Source of the DNA: UBA5069 sp963773745
GTDB taxonomy: Bacteria > Chloroflexota > Anaerolineae > Caldilineales > Caldilineaceae
Direction: 5' to 3'
Length of the DNA: 64,000 bases
Assembly: GCA_963773745.1 (NCBI GenBank)
Contig: CAVZCL010000003.1
Span: 1 to 64,000 of the forward strand
Below the pieces are notes generated by a model. It was not told the origin of the DNA and did no database searches. It saw nothing but the letters and a program-made list of their open reading frames with translations. A program made the translations under genes and the position numbers. Shown one piece after another: positions 41,234 to 49,704 of this stretch; positions within the stretch are counted from its first letter, which is position 1; every line of letters begins with the position of its first letter.

Positions 41234-41551
41234 ATGGACATGTCGCTTGGTTCCAGTCCCATTCAGCAGGGCGACGGCGCGGCCAAAGCCCCGCCCAGCG
41301 CCCCGCCCAACGCCCGCACCCCCGATATGCAGGTGGCGACGCGCATTGTGGCCGAACTGGAGGTGCGCGCGCTGATTGCCCCCGAGCAGAGCAATGCACT
41401 GCGCGCACAACTGGCCGCAGGCGCGATGACGCAGGATGAGTGGATTATGGTGGCGCGCAGGGCCATTGTCGCGGCCGAAGGCGAAGGGGAAAGCTGGAGC
41501 GACGGTGATGGCGAAGACGACGGCGACAGCGAGGCGCCTCAGCATGATTGA
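41234..41551 (+). CDS. Small acidic protein encoded upstream of an SMC-like ATPase
   Basis: A 105-residue protein of unknown family. The N-terminus is Pro/Ala-rich and disordered; residues about 30-80 form a compact helical domain (ATRIVAELEVRALIAPEQSN, MTQDEWIMVARRAI); the tail is strongly acidic (DGDGEDDGDSE). Its last codons overlap the start of the ATPase gene by eight bases, so the two products are probably made together and may interact. GAAGAGAG precedes the start. No function assigned. Confidence 0.65.
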   Translation: MDMSLGSSPIQQGDGAAKAPPSAPPNARTPDMQVATRIVAELEVRALIAPEQSNALRAQLAAGAMTQDEWIMVARRAIVAAEGEGESWSDGDGEDDGDSEAPQHD

Positions 41552-43352
41552 GCGCCTGCGCCTTTCCAGCTTTCGCGGCAGCACGGGGCTGCTGGACCTG
41601 GACTTTGACCCCGACAAGAACGTCACCCTCATCTTCGGCGAGAACGGCGCGGGCAAATCCACAATCGTGGACGCTATCGACTTCGTCTGCAACCAGGAAT
41701 TCGGCTCGCTGGCGGAGCACAGCGGGGCATCGGCGGCGAAGTACGTTGTCGCGCTCAACGCTACGCCCAAGCAGGTGGAGGTGCGGCTGAACTATGCGGG
41801 CGGCGAGTGGTGCGCCACACTCAGCGGGCGCACTATCAACGTCGCGCCCGACGACCCGCCGCGCGCGCTGGTGCTGCGCCGCGCCGACATCACCAGACTT
41901 ATGGATGCGCCGCCGGCCGAACGCTACAAGGCGCTGGAGGCCTTCATCACCGTGCCCCACATTGAGCGCGCAGAAGCCGCCCTGCGCGCGGCGCAGAAGA
42001 GTATCAGCGCCGAAGTGGAACAGGCGCAGCGCAGCCTCGACGCTGCCACACGCGGGCTGAGCACCCTTTGGCAAGGCGAAGGCGCGCCGCTGGCCGGCCC
42101 GGTGGCGTGGGCACAGGCCAAAACGCGTGAGGATGTGGGTGCCATCCGCCGCCGGCTGGACGCGCTGCAGGCGCTGCACGCGGCATTCCGCGAGACCGAG
42201 CGGCTGCGCAACGAAGCGCGCACCAACGCCGTTGCCATGGCGCATGCCCACAAGGAACTGGATACGGCGCACGCTGCCATTGCCGCCGCAGAAAGTGGAT
42301 CGGAGGCGGGCGCCGCACCCCTTGTACGCGTGCTTGAGGAAGCCCAGCGCTATTTGCAGGCTGCACCGGCCGACGCCAGCCTCTGCCCTGTGTGCGGCAA
42401 GCCGGAACCGCCCGACAAGCTGCTGCAGCGCATTGAGGCGACGCTCGCACGCACCACTGCGCTGCGCACCCTGCTGGAGCAGCAAAGCGCGCTGGAGGAT
42501 AAGCTGAAGGGCGTCGGGGCCATCCAGGAGGCCACGCGCGCCGCCTACATTGGCGCCTGCCACACGCTGGCGGCGCACATGGCCGATGCGCCCAGCGCTT
42601 TCCGTGGCGATGCCGACAGCGGCGTGCTGGCAGCCGTGGACGAGAGCAGCCAGGCGCTGCTCTCGGCAAAGGCTGTGCTCGATGGGCTGGCGGCGCGCGA
42701 GATGCGCCTGCTTGGGGCCGTTGACGAAGATCAGCGCACGCTTGGCCAGTTGACGGCGCTGGCCACCTACTTGCGCGCCATTGACGAAGCAAACGCCGTA
42801 CTGGCGGAGCAGCAGCAAGTGAAGGAGCAGTTGACTGCCTATCTTGTGGTGGTGGAGGAAGAGCGCAAGCGCTATGTGGAGAAGTTGATGCGCACAATTG
42901 GCGACCAGGTGAACGCCTTCTACGCCGCGATCCACCCGGGCGAGGCGCTGGGCAATTCGTCGATCAGCGTCAAGTCGACGGGGCGCGCCGGGCTCGAGCT
43001 CAAGGCGCGCTATGCAAGCGAGCAGGATATTGTCCCGGGCGGCTACTACAGCGAGGCGCACCTGGACACGCTGGGCCTCTGCATCTATCTCGCGATGGCC
43101 AGGCAGACGGGCAACAACGCCGCAATTGTCGTGCTGGATGACGTGCTCGGCTCGCTGGATGAGGAGCACTTGGCGCGCGTGGTTGCGTTGCTTGCCGGCG
43201 AGGCGCCGCAGCTGGGCCATCTCGTCATCACAACGCCAACGCGCCGCTGGTTTGCGCGCATGCGCAGCGACAACTTCCTGAACGCCGACCTGATTGAGTT
43301 GCAGCCCTGGACACTCGAGGGCGGCATCACCCGCGCCAACGCACCTTTGTAG
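41544..43352 (+). CDS. SMC/Rad50-like ATPase with a CxxC zinc-hook motif
   Basis: A 602-residue ABC-type ATPase. It starts MIERLRLSSFRGSTGLLDLD, the RecF/Rad50-type N-terminus, with Walker A GENGAGKST (residues 32-40). Two coiled-coil arms flank LCPVCGKPEPP (Cys281/Cys284), placed like the Rad50 zinc hook. The C-terminal lobe has GYYSEAHLDTLGLCIYLA (signature region) and Walker B VVLDDVLGSLDEEH. It is shorter than SbcC/Rad50, and no Mre11/SbcD nuclease lies beside it; the only partner is the overlapping 105-residue protein. Roles in DNA repair or phage defence are both possible. Confidence 0.82.
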   Translation: MIERLRLSSFRGSTGLLDLDFDPDKNVTLIFGENGAGKSTIVDAIDFVCNQEFGSLAEHSGASAAKYVVALNATPKQVEVRLNYAGGEWCATLSGRTINVAPDDPPRALVLRRADITRLMDAPPAERYKALEAFITVPHIERAEAALRAAQKSISAEVEQAQRSLDAATRGLSTLWQGEGAPLAGPVAWAQAKTREDVGAIRRRLDALQALHAAFRETERLRNEARTNAVAMAHAHKELDTAHAAIAAAESGSEAGAAPLVRVLEEAQRYLQAAPADASLCPVCGKPEPPDKLLQRIEATLARTTALRTLLEQQSALEDKLKGVGAIQEATRAAYIGACHTLAAHMADAPSAFRGDADSGVLAAVDESSQALLSAKAVLDGLAAREMRLLGAVDEDQRTLGQLTALATYLRAIDEANAVLAEQQQVKEQLTAYLVVVEEERKRYVEKLMRTIGDQVNAFYAAIHPGEALGNSSISVKSTGRAGLELKARYASEQDIVPGGYYSEAHLDTLGLCIYLAMARQTGNNAAIVVLDDVLGSLDEEHLARVVALLAGEAPQLGHLVITTPTRRWFARMRSDNFLNADLIELQPWTLEGGITRANAPL

Positions 43353-43465
43353 GTCATATTTCCTGGCGTGACGCCGTTGTTGCTGCGCAAGCGGCCGGCA
43401 TTCCCACACGGGAAACGCCGAGCGCATTGAGCGCCTCAACAGCGTCACGCCAGGAGACATGACCT
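43351..43465. repeat. 115-bp inverted-repeat element at the ATPase 3' end
   Basis: AGGTCATATTTCCTGGCG followed by TGACGC (43351-43374) is mirrored by GCGTCACGCC followed by AGGAGACATGACCT (43442-43465), with three mismatches. The element begins inside the ATPase stop codon TAG. The motif is shared with 30486, 49527 and 52945. The remaining 300 bases up to 43780 show no gene. Confidence 0.75.
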
Positions 43466-43780
43466 CAACGCTTGCCCCAATTTGGATTGTGCCCGAAACA
43501 TTATCGAGAATTGACAGGTCCCGCACTTGCATGTAGTCTTTCGTTCACTGCAACATGTATTTCCCCCGTGCCCAATGACGGTGCACACCTGGTTTCCCGC
43601 CAGCACCAAATAGCCAGATTAATGGCATATCGCAATCCCGTGGCAGGTCGCAAATGAACGCGACGCGCCTTGAAGTTCTGTACACCCTCTTTCGTGTTTT
43701 CCGCCGCCCGCGCGCCGCAAGTCGGGGCGATGGCACAGTTGCTGGTCGATTGCATTCAACCCACCCAAGGAGACCCACCG

Positions 43781-45448
43781 ATGCGAAAACCCGCTGGATT
43801 CCGTTCACCGTTTGGCCTCACACTTACCCTTGTGCTGGTACTCTCCCTGTTGCTGGCTGCCTGTGCCGCACCTGCGGCCGCACCGGCAGCAGCGCCCGCC
43901 GACGCAGCCGCAGCCCCGGCCGAAGGTGCAGCGCCTGCCGCTACTTCCGGCGGCGTTATGACCTACGGCCGCTATGCCGACTCGCTCTTCCTCGACCCCG
44001 TGCTCAATGACGCCAACCTCGACATCTGGGTGCTTAACAGCCTCTACGACACCCTGATGCAGTCCACCGCCGACGGCACGGGCATTGAGCCCATGCTCGC
44101 CACAGCTGTGGAGCCTGCCGAAGATGGCCTCTCCTACACAGTTACCCTGCGCGAAGGCACAAAGTTTGCCGACGGCTCCGACATTACAGTTGATGACGTG
44201 GTCTGGTCGCTCGACCGTGCGCGCAACCCCGAAAACGGCATCTGGTCCTTCTCGCTCGAGTCTGTCGACTCGGTTGAGGCCGTGGGTGACAACCAGGTCA
44301 AGCTCAACCTCAACCGCCCCGACCCGGCGATTCCGGCGGCATTGGCCATGTTCAACAGCGCCGTCATGCCCAAGGCGCTCTTTGAGGCGACCCCAGGCGA
44401 CACCGACGCCGAGAAGGCCAAGGCCTTTGCCGAGAAGCCGATTGGCTCCGGCCCCTTCATGCTCTCCGAGTGGCAGCGCGGCTCCCACATGGATCTGGTG
44501 CGCAACCCCTACTACTGGCAGACGGACGCCGACGGCGTGCAGCTGCCCTATCTGGACGGTGTCCGCTTCGAGATCATCCCCGAAGACGCCACCCGCATTC
44601 TGAAGCTGCAGGCAGGCGAAATTGACGGCGCCGAGTTCATTCCGCTCAGCCGCGTCGGTGAACTTGAGGCCGACCCCAGCATCAACATGCAGCTCTTCCC
44701 CTCGACCAAGGTCGTCAGCTTGCTGATGAATGGCCGCCCGGAACTTCTGGACGGCACGCCCAATCCGCTCTCGGACCTGAAGGTGCGCCAGGCGCTCAAC
44801 CTTGCCACCGACAAGCAGGCCATTCTGCAGCTGGTCACCTTTGGCACAGGCACGCCTGAGCGCTCCTACATGTCTTCGGCCACGCCTCTCTTCGCGCCGC
44901 AGCAGATGTACGATTACGACCTCGACGCCGCCAAGGCGCTGTTGGCCGAATCGGACTATCCGGATGGCTTTGATGTCACAATCCTCGCCATTTCCGGCAA
45001 CGCCGACGACGCCGCAGTCACCGTCGCCGTGCAGCAGATGTGGGCCGAACTGGGCGTCAACCTGATTATTGAGCAGGTGGATGCCGCCACACGCACCGAG
45101 CGCTACCGCGCCAATGACTTCCAGATGCGCACCTCGGCGTGGACCAACGACATCAACGACCCCAGCCAGATCACCTCGTACTTCGCCATCTACGACGTGG
45201 TGGAGTCGCTGCACACGGGCTTCCAGAATGCCGAACTCGAGGATCTCTTCGAGCAGAGCCAGAAGGAGCTTGACCCGGCCAAGCGCGCCGAGCAGTATGA
45301 TCGCATTCAGGAGATCTACGTAGAGAACGCCCCCATCCTCTTCCTGTACGAGACCCCCTATCCGGTGGCCTTGCGCAACAACGTTGAGGGCTTCCACCAG
45401 ATTCCGCTGGGCCAGAACATCTTCACCAACGTCAAACTGGGCGAGTAA
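43781..45448 (+). CDS. Peptide/oligopeptide-type ABC transporter binding lipoprotein (SBP family 5)
   Basis: A 555-residue extracytoplasmic binding protein. Lipobox LLLAACAA, then an Ala/Pro linker, then a family-5 fold: MTYGRYADSLFLDPVLNDAN, VTLREGTKFADGSDITVDDV, GSGPFMLSEW and VRQALNLATDKQAI. AAGGAG lies eight bases before the ATG. It heads an operon encoding two permeases and two ATPases. Family-5 proteins bind peptides, but also oligosaccharides, nickel chelates and opines; the amidase and peptidase genes downstream favour peptides or amide-containing compounds. Confidence 0.94.
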   Translation: MRKPAGFRSPFGLTLTLVLVLSLLLAACAAPAAAPAAAPADAAAAPAEGAAPAATSGGVMTYGRYADSLFLDPVLNDANLDIWVLNSLYDTLMQSTADGTGIEPMLATAVEPAEDGLSYTVTLREGTKFADGSDITVDDVVWSLDRARNPENGIWSFSLESVDSVEAVGDNQVKLNLNRPDPAIPAALAMFNSAVMPKALFEATPGDTDAEKAKAFAEKPIGSGPFMLSEWQRGSHMDLVRNPYYWQTDADGVQLPYLDGVRFEIIPEDATRILKLQAGEIDGAEFIPLSRVGELEADPSINMQLFPSTKVVSLLMNGRPELLDGTPNPLSDLKVRQALNLATDKQAILQLVTFGTGTPERSYMSSATPLFAPQQMYDYDLDAAKALLAESDYPDGFDVTILAISGNADDAAVTVAVQQMWAELGVNLIIEQVDAATRTERYRANDFQMRTSAWTNDINDPSQITSYFAIYDVVESLHTGFQNAELEDLFEQSQKELDPAKRAEQYDRIQEIYVENAPILFLYETPYPVALRNNVEGFHQIPLGQNIFTNVKLGE

Positions 45449-45473
45449 GCTGAACCCGTAAGTCATCAGGCAG

Positions 45474-45510
45474 GGCGGGGTGCGTGGACAGTTGTCCACG
45501 CACCCCGCCC
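45474..45510 (+). terminator. 18-bp perfect hairpin after the binding-protein gene
   Basis: GGGCGGGGTGCGTGGACA pairs with its complement across a two-base loop, 26 bases after the stop. The tail is C-rich rather than T-rich, so partial termination or 3'-end protection is likelier than full termination, as the transporter genes continue downstream. Confidence 0.75.
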
Positions 45511-45547
45511 TCTGCACGAAGGCACGTGCGCAACGGGAGGAATCCCT

Positions 45548-46489
45548 GTGAACCGGTTGAACTACATTCTTGTCCGGCTGCTGCAAATCATTCCCACCTT
45601 CTTCATTATCATGTTCGTTGTCTTCCTCATGGTGCGCCTGCTGCCGGGTGATCCGGCCAGCGCCGTGCTGGGCGACCGCGCAACGGAGGCGGACATTGCG
45701 CGCATTAATGCGCAATTGGGGCTCGATAAGCCCATCCTTGTGCAGTTCGGCATCTTCGTCAGGGGTTTCTTCCGCGGTGACCTCGGTGATTCCATTAGCT
45801 TCCGGATTCCCGTCACAACGCTCATTCTGCAGCGCGTGCCCGTCACCATCTTCCTTACGCTCTATGGGGCCGTGCTGGCCATCATTCTGGCGGTGCCGCT
45901 CGCCTTCCTGGCGGCGGTCAAGCGCAACACCATGACGGACAACGTGATTCGCGCCATCTTTCAGGTGGGGCTCTCGCTGCCCACCTTCTACGTGGGCCTG
46001 CTGTTGCTGACGGTGCTGGGTGCACAACTCCGCCTCTTTCCCATTGGCGGCTATGGTGAGAGCTTCACCGACCACCTCTATTTCCTCTTCCTGCCCGCGC
46101 TGACGCTGGGCTTCAACCTTGCAGCCATTCTCATGCGCTCGTTGCGCGTGTCGCTGATTGAAGTGCTGACAGCCGAGTATGTGGACTTCGCCCGCGCCAA
46201 GGGGCTGAACACGCGTGTCGTCATGACGAAGCATGTGCTGCGCAATGCACTCATCTCCACAATCACGCTGCTGGGCCTCAACATCAGCGCGCTCTTTGGC
46301 GGCGCGGTGATTACGGAAACCGTCTTCGCCATCCCGGGCGTAGGCCGCCTCATGGTTGATTCCATCTTCGGGCGCGACTATCCCATGGTTGTGGGACTCA
46401 CCCTCACCTTTGCCATTCTGGTCTCGCTTGCATTCCTGGTGACGGACCTGGCATATGCACAACTGGACCCGCGCGTTGAAATGGCGTAA
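45548..46489 (+). CDS. dppB-like: Peptide-type ABC transporter permease (DppB-like)
   Basis: A 313-residue permease. The first helix IIPTFFIIMFVVFLMVRLLPG with PGDPA is diagnostic of DppB/OppB; the EAA-type loop is EYVDFARAKGLNTRVVMTKH, and the end FLVTDLAYAQLDPRVEMA is also typical. A GTG start follows GGGAGG. Membrane partner of the 46523 permease. Confidence 0.94.
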   Translation: MNRLNYILVRLLQIIPTFFIIMFVVFLMVRLLPGDPASAVLGDRATEADIARINAQLGLDKPILVQFGIFVRGFFRGDLGDSISFRIPVTTLILQRVPVTIFLTLYGAVLAIILAVPLAFLAAVKRNTMTDNVIRAIFQVGLSLPTFYVGLLLLTVLGAQLRLFPIGGYGESFTDHLYFLFLPALTLGFNLAAILMRSLRVSLIEVLTAEYVDFARAKGLNTRVVMTKHVLRNALISTITLLGLNISALFGGAVITETVFAIPGVGRLMVDSIFGRDYPMVVGLTLTFAILVSLAFLVTDLAYAQLDPRVEMA

Positions 46490-46522
46490 AGACGCCTGCA
46501 ACGCAGCGCGCAGGAGGAACGT

Positions 46523-47377
46523 ATGGCTGTAGCAACTGCCCCGAGCATTACCCGACCCCGTATTGGCTTGCAGATCCGCTCAAGGCTCACGCTCTTCGCG
46601 GGGCTCTTTATGCTGCTGATCCTTGTCCTGCTGGCGCTCTTTCCCGAGCGGCTGGCCCCGTATAGCCCAACGGCCTTCGACTACACGGCCATCCTTGCGC
46701 CGCCGAGCCGAGCCCATTTCTTTGGCACCGATAACTTCGGGCGCGACATCTTTTCGCGCACCATCTGGGCGACGCGCATTGACCTGCAGATTGCCCTCTT
46801 CACCACCATCGCCCCCTTCTTTATCGGCACCTTCATTGGCGCAGTGGCCGGCTACGCAGGCAAGTGGGTCGATGCCATCTTCGGCCGCGTTGTCGACGTG
46901 GTGGTGGTCTTCCCTTTCCTCGTTCTCGTCATCACCATCGTGGCCTTCCTGGGACCTGGCCTGCGCAATATGTACATTGCTGTCAGCCTGGTGGGCTGGG
47001 TGGCCTATGCCCGCCTTGTGCGTGGCGAGATGATGGTGCAGAAGCATTCCGAATATGCCATGGCGGCGCGCACCATGGGCTACACCTCATGGCGCATTAT
47101 CCTGCGCCACCTTGTGCCCAATGTGATTGCGCCTGCGATTACCTACTGGATGACGGCCATGTCGCTGGGCATCTTGTTGGGGGCCAGCCTGGGCTATTTG
47201 GGGCTGGGCGCACAGCCGCCCACCGCCGAGTGGGGCGTAATGGTGGCCGACGGCAAAAACTTCATGACGACCGCACCCTGGATATCCACCTTTCCGGCCC
47301 TGGCGCTCACCTTTGCAGGCATTACCTTCAGCCTGCTGGGCGACGGGTTGGCCGATTTGTTGAGGCCGCGTCAATGA
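46523..47377 (+). CDS. dppC-like: Peptide-type ABC transporter permease (DppC-like)
   Basis: A 284-residue permease. The N-terminal helix and APYSPTAFDYTAILAPPS, then FGTDNFGRDIFSRTIWATRI, are the DppC/OppC landmarks. The EAA loop is EYAMAARTMGYTSWRIILRH, and the C-terminus reads LLGDGLADLLRPR. CAGGAGG precedes the start. Its stop overlaps the next gene's ATG (ATGA). Confidence 0.94.
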   Translation: MAVATAPSITRPRIGLQIRSRLTLFAGLFMLLILVLLALFPERLAPYSPTAFDYTAILAPPSRAHFFGTDNFGRDIFSRTIWATRIDLQIALFTTIAPFFIGTFIGAVAGYAGKWVDAIFGRVVDVVVVFPFLVLVITIVAFLGPGLRNMYIAVSLVGWVAYARLVRGEMMVQKHSEYAMAARTMGYTSWRIILRHLVPNVIAPAITYWMTAMSLGILLGASLGYLGLGAQPPTAEWGVMVADGKNFMTTAPWISTFPALALTFAGITFSLLGDGLADLLRPRQ

Positions 47378-48417
47378 GCACATTTGTTTTGGATCAGGAG
47401 AGCAATAGCAAGGGGCCGCTGCTGCGCGTGCACAACCTGCGCACTGCCTTTCACACCGGCCGCGGCGTGCTCCGGGCTGTGGATGGGGTTAGCTTTGACT
47501 TGTTCCGCGGCGAAGTGCTGGGGCTGGTGGGCGAGTCGGGCTCGGGCAAAAGCGTCACGCTGCGCTCGCTCATCCGGCTGATTGGCCGCACCGGCAAGAT
47601 TGAAGGCAGCGTTGTCTGGCGCGACCGCGAGATCATGACGCTCTCGGAGTCCGACCTGCGCGAGGTGCGCGGCGGCGAAATCAGCATTATCTTCCAGGAG
47701 CCAATCAGCGCGCTCAACCCCGTGCTGCCCGTAGGCGAGCAGATCAAGGAGACGCTGCGCGAGCACACCAACCTCGCCGGCGCGCAGATTGAAGAGACGG
47801 CGGTGGAATTGTTGACCATGGTCGGCATTGCCTCGGCCGAGCGGCGGCTCAAGGATTTTCCCCACCAATTCTCCGGCGGCATGCGCCAGCGTGTGATGAT
47901 TGCGATTGCGCTCGCCTCCAACCCGCAGCTGCTGCTGGCCGACGAGCCGACAACTGCGCTGGACGTGACGATTCAGGACCAGATCCTCAAGCTGATTCTG
48001 CGCCTCAAGGAGCAGTTGGGCATGAGCGTTATCCTTGTAACGCACGACCTGGGCGTGGTGGCGCAAACTTGTAACCGCGTCGCGGTGATGTATGCCGGTC
48101 GCCTTATGGAGGTGGCGTCGGTGGAGGATATCTTCCAGCGGCCGCGCCATGCCTACACGCTGGGGCTGCTCAACTCGGTGCCCAGCGGCGGGGCCAGCCG
48201 CAAGCCGCTGCTGCCCATCCCAGGCGCGCCGCCCAATCTCTCACAGCTAACCGGCGGCTGCCCCTATGCGCCCCGCTGCGCCTATGTCACCGACGCTTGC
48301 CGCGCCGAAACGCCGCCCCTTGTGGAGATTGGCTACAACCGCTTCTCCGCTTGCATCCATCACGACAAGCTGGCCTATCCCGGCGAGCCCGAACCGGAGA
48401 GGAGGTCGATCTCATGA
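47374..48417 (+). CDS. dppD-like: Peptide-type ABC transporter ATPase (DppD-like)
   Basis: A 347-residue ATPase. Walker A GESGSGKS, Q-loop FQEPISALNP, signature FSGGMRQR, Walker B LLLADEPTTALD and the H-loop VTHDLGVV are all intact. The C-terminal oligopeptide domain holds the cysteine cluster CPYAPRCAYVTDAC, probably binding an iron-sulfur cluster or metal as in other DppD/DppF proteins. It is translationally coupled on both sides by ATGA overlaps. Confidence 0.95.
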   Translation: MSTFVLDQESNSKGPLLRVHNLRTAFHTGRGVLRAVDGVSFDLFRGEVLGLVGESGSGKSVTLRSLIRLIGRTGKIEGSVVWRDREIMTLSESDLREVRGGEISIIFQEPISALNPVLPVGEQIKETLREHTNLAGAQIEETAVELLTMVGIASAERRLKDFPHQFSGGMRQRVMIAIALASNPQLLLADEPTTALDVTIQDQILKLILRLKEQLGMSVILVTHDLGVVAQTCNRVAVMYAGRLMEVASVEDIFQRPRHAYTLGLLNSVPSGGASRKPLLPIPGAPPNLSQLTGGCPYAPRCAYVTDACRAETPPLVEIGYNRFSACIHHDKLAYPGEPEPERRSIS

Positions 48418-49544
48418 CCCTATCCACTGTGGAGCCGCTCAGTTTGGAGCCGCTCAGCCTGGAGTCGCCCACGTTGGAGCCGCAGGCAGGGCCCGCCCTG
48501 CTGGAGATAGCGGGGCTGCACAAACGCTTCCCCGTCGCGCAGACGCTCCTCGAGCGCATACAAGGGAACCGGAAACGCGAGGTCAAGGCGCTCAACGGCG
48601 TGAGCCTGAGCGTGCAGCGCGGCGAGACGCTGGGCATTGTGGGTGAATCGGGCTGCGGCAAGACGACGCTGGCGCGCTGCATCGTGCGCCTCTACGATGC
48701 CAACGAGGGCGCGATTCACTTTGACAACGCCGACGTGCTCGCCCTCAAGGGTGCGGATCTGCGCACCTATCACCGGCGCGTGCAAATGGTCTTCCAGGAT
48801 CCTTTCCAGTCGCTCAACCCGCGCATGACGGTGGGGCAGACGCTGGGCGAAGCGCTGCGCGTGCACAAGCTGCGGCCGGCCAATCAGGTCAACACACGCA
48901 TTCGCGAACTGCTCGATCTTGTGGGCCTTCCCCAGGACGCGGCCGAGCGGCTGCCCCACGAGTTCTCGGGCGGGCAGCGCCAGCGCATTGGCATTGCCCG
49001 CTGCCTCTGCGTAGAGCCCGAGGTGCTGGTGGCTGATGAACTCGTCTCGGCGCTGGATGTCTCCGTGCAGGCGCAGATCATCAACCTGCTGCTGGACCTG
49101 CAAGAGCGGCTCAACCTGACCGTGCTCTTCGTTGCGCATGATCTGCGCCTTGTGCGCCACATCTCGCACCGCGTCGCCGTCATGTACCTGGGCAGCGTGG
49201 TGGAGCTGGCCGACACCGAGCGCATCTTTTCGCAGCCGCAGCACCCCTACACGCAGGCGCTCATCTCTGCCGCGCCCACGCTGGACCCGACGCGCAGGAG
49301 CACGGTCGAAGCGGTGGAGGGCGAATTGCCCAGCCCGCTCAACCTGCCCACGGGCTGTCCATTCCACACGCGCTGCCCGCTCGTCTTTGACCGCTGCCGC
49401 GTAGAGACGCCTCTGCTGCGCGCCAGTGAGGCGCAGCACTTTACGGCCTGCCACCTCGTACGATGCGCCGTAACGGCACCTCACCCCCGGCCCCTCTCCA
49501 TGCGGAGAGGGGAGCAAGGCACCGCCGTCACGTCGGAGACGTGA
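48414..49544 (+). CDS. dppF-like: Peptide-type ABC transporter ATPase (DppF-like) with a repeat-derived C-terminus
   Basis: A 376-residue ATPase pairing with DppD. It opens with an unusual repeat (PLSLEPLSLESPTLEP, residues about 8-24). Walker A GESGCGKTT, Q-loop FQDPFQSLNP, signature FSGGQRQR, Walker B VLVADELVSALD (Glu-Leu replacing the usual Glu-Pro) and AHDLRLV are present; the cysteine motif is CPFHTRCPLVFDRC. The family normally ends soon after this. Here the last 23 residues (APHPRPLSMRRGEQG, TAVTSET) and the stop are encoded by the inverted-repeat element at 49472-49640, so the tail is repeat-derived. Confidence 0.93.
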   Translation: MTLSTVEPLSLEPLSLESPTLEPQAGPALLEIAGLHKRFPVAQTLLERIQGNRKREVKALNGVSLSVQRGETLGIVGESGCGKTTLARCIVRLYDANEGAIHFDNADVLALKGADLRTYHRRVQMVFQDPFQSLNPRMTVGQTLGEALRVHKLRPANQVNTRIRELLDLVGLPQDAAERLPHEFSGGQRQRIGIARCLCVEPEVLVADELVSALDVSVQAQIINLLLDLQERLNLTVLFVAHDLRLVRHISHRVAVMYLGSVVELADTERIFSQPQHPYTQALISAAPTLDPTRRSTVEAVEGELPSPLNLPTGCPFHTRCPLVFDRCRVETPLLRASEAQHFTACHLVRCAVTAPHPRPLSMRRGEQGTAVTSET

Positions 49545-49640
49545 CCCACGAGGGCGGTGCTTTGCTCCCCTCTCCGCCCCCACGCCACGCCGACTGGCGT
49601 GGCAAGGTGCATGGAGAGGGGCCGGGGGTGAGGTGCCGTT
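49472..49640. repeat. 169-bp nested inverted-repeat element A (MITE-like)
   Basis: Perfect 31-bp terminal inverted repeats: 49472-49502 (starting AACGGCACCTCACCCCC) and 49610-49640. Inside, 49503-49526 pairs with 49549-49575, and at the centre GTCACGTC/GACGTGAC forms another dyad related to the AGGTCA motif. A further small hairpin (GCCACGCC, GGCGTGGC) lies near 49583-49603. A relative is at 52880. It overlaps the dppF-like gene end. Confidence 0.85.
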
Positions 49641-49704
49641 TTGCGCCGCAAACCGAATAGAAACCCGTACAATCAACGTGCCAACAAAATAGCAAGGAAC
49701 CCCA

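Noticed and set aside
39719..41770. A 683-codon frame antisense to the GH42 gene
   Set aside because: No motif; the sense strand encodes a complete GH42 enzyme with catalytic and zinc residues.
41445..43532. A 695-codon frame antisense to the SMC-like ATPase
   Set aside because: Arg/Gln/His-rich shadow; the sense frame has Walker motifs and correct overlaps.
43805..46501. An 898-codon open frame on the minus strand across the dppA- and dppB-like genes
   Set aside because: His/Gln/Glu/Val/Ala-rich shadow of two well-supported genes, spanning their intergenic hairpin; no start signal or domain.
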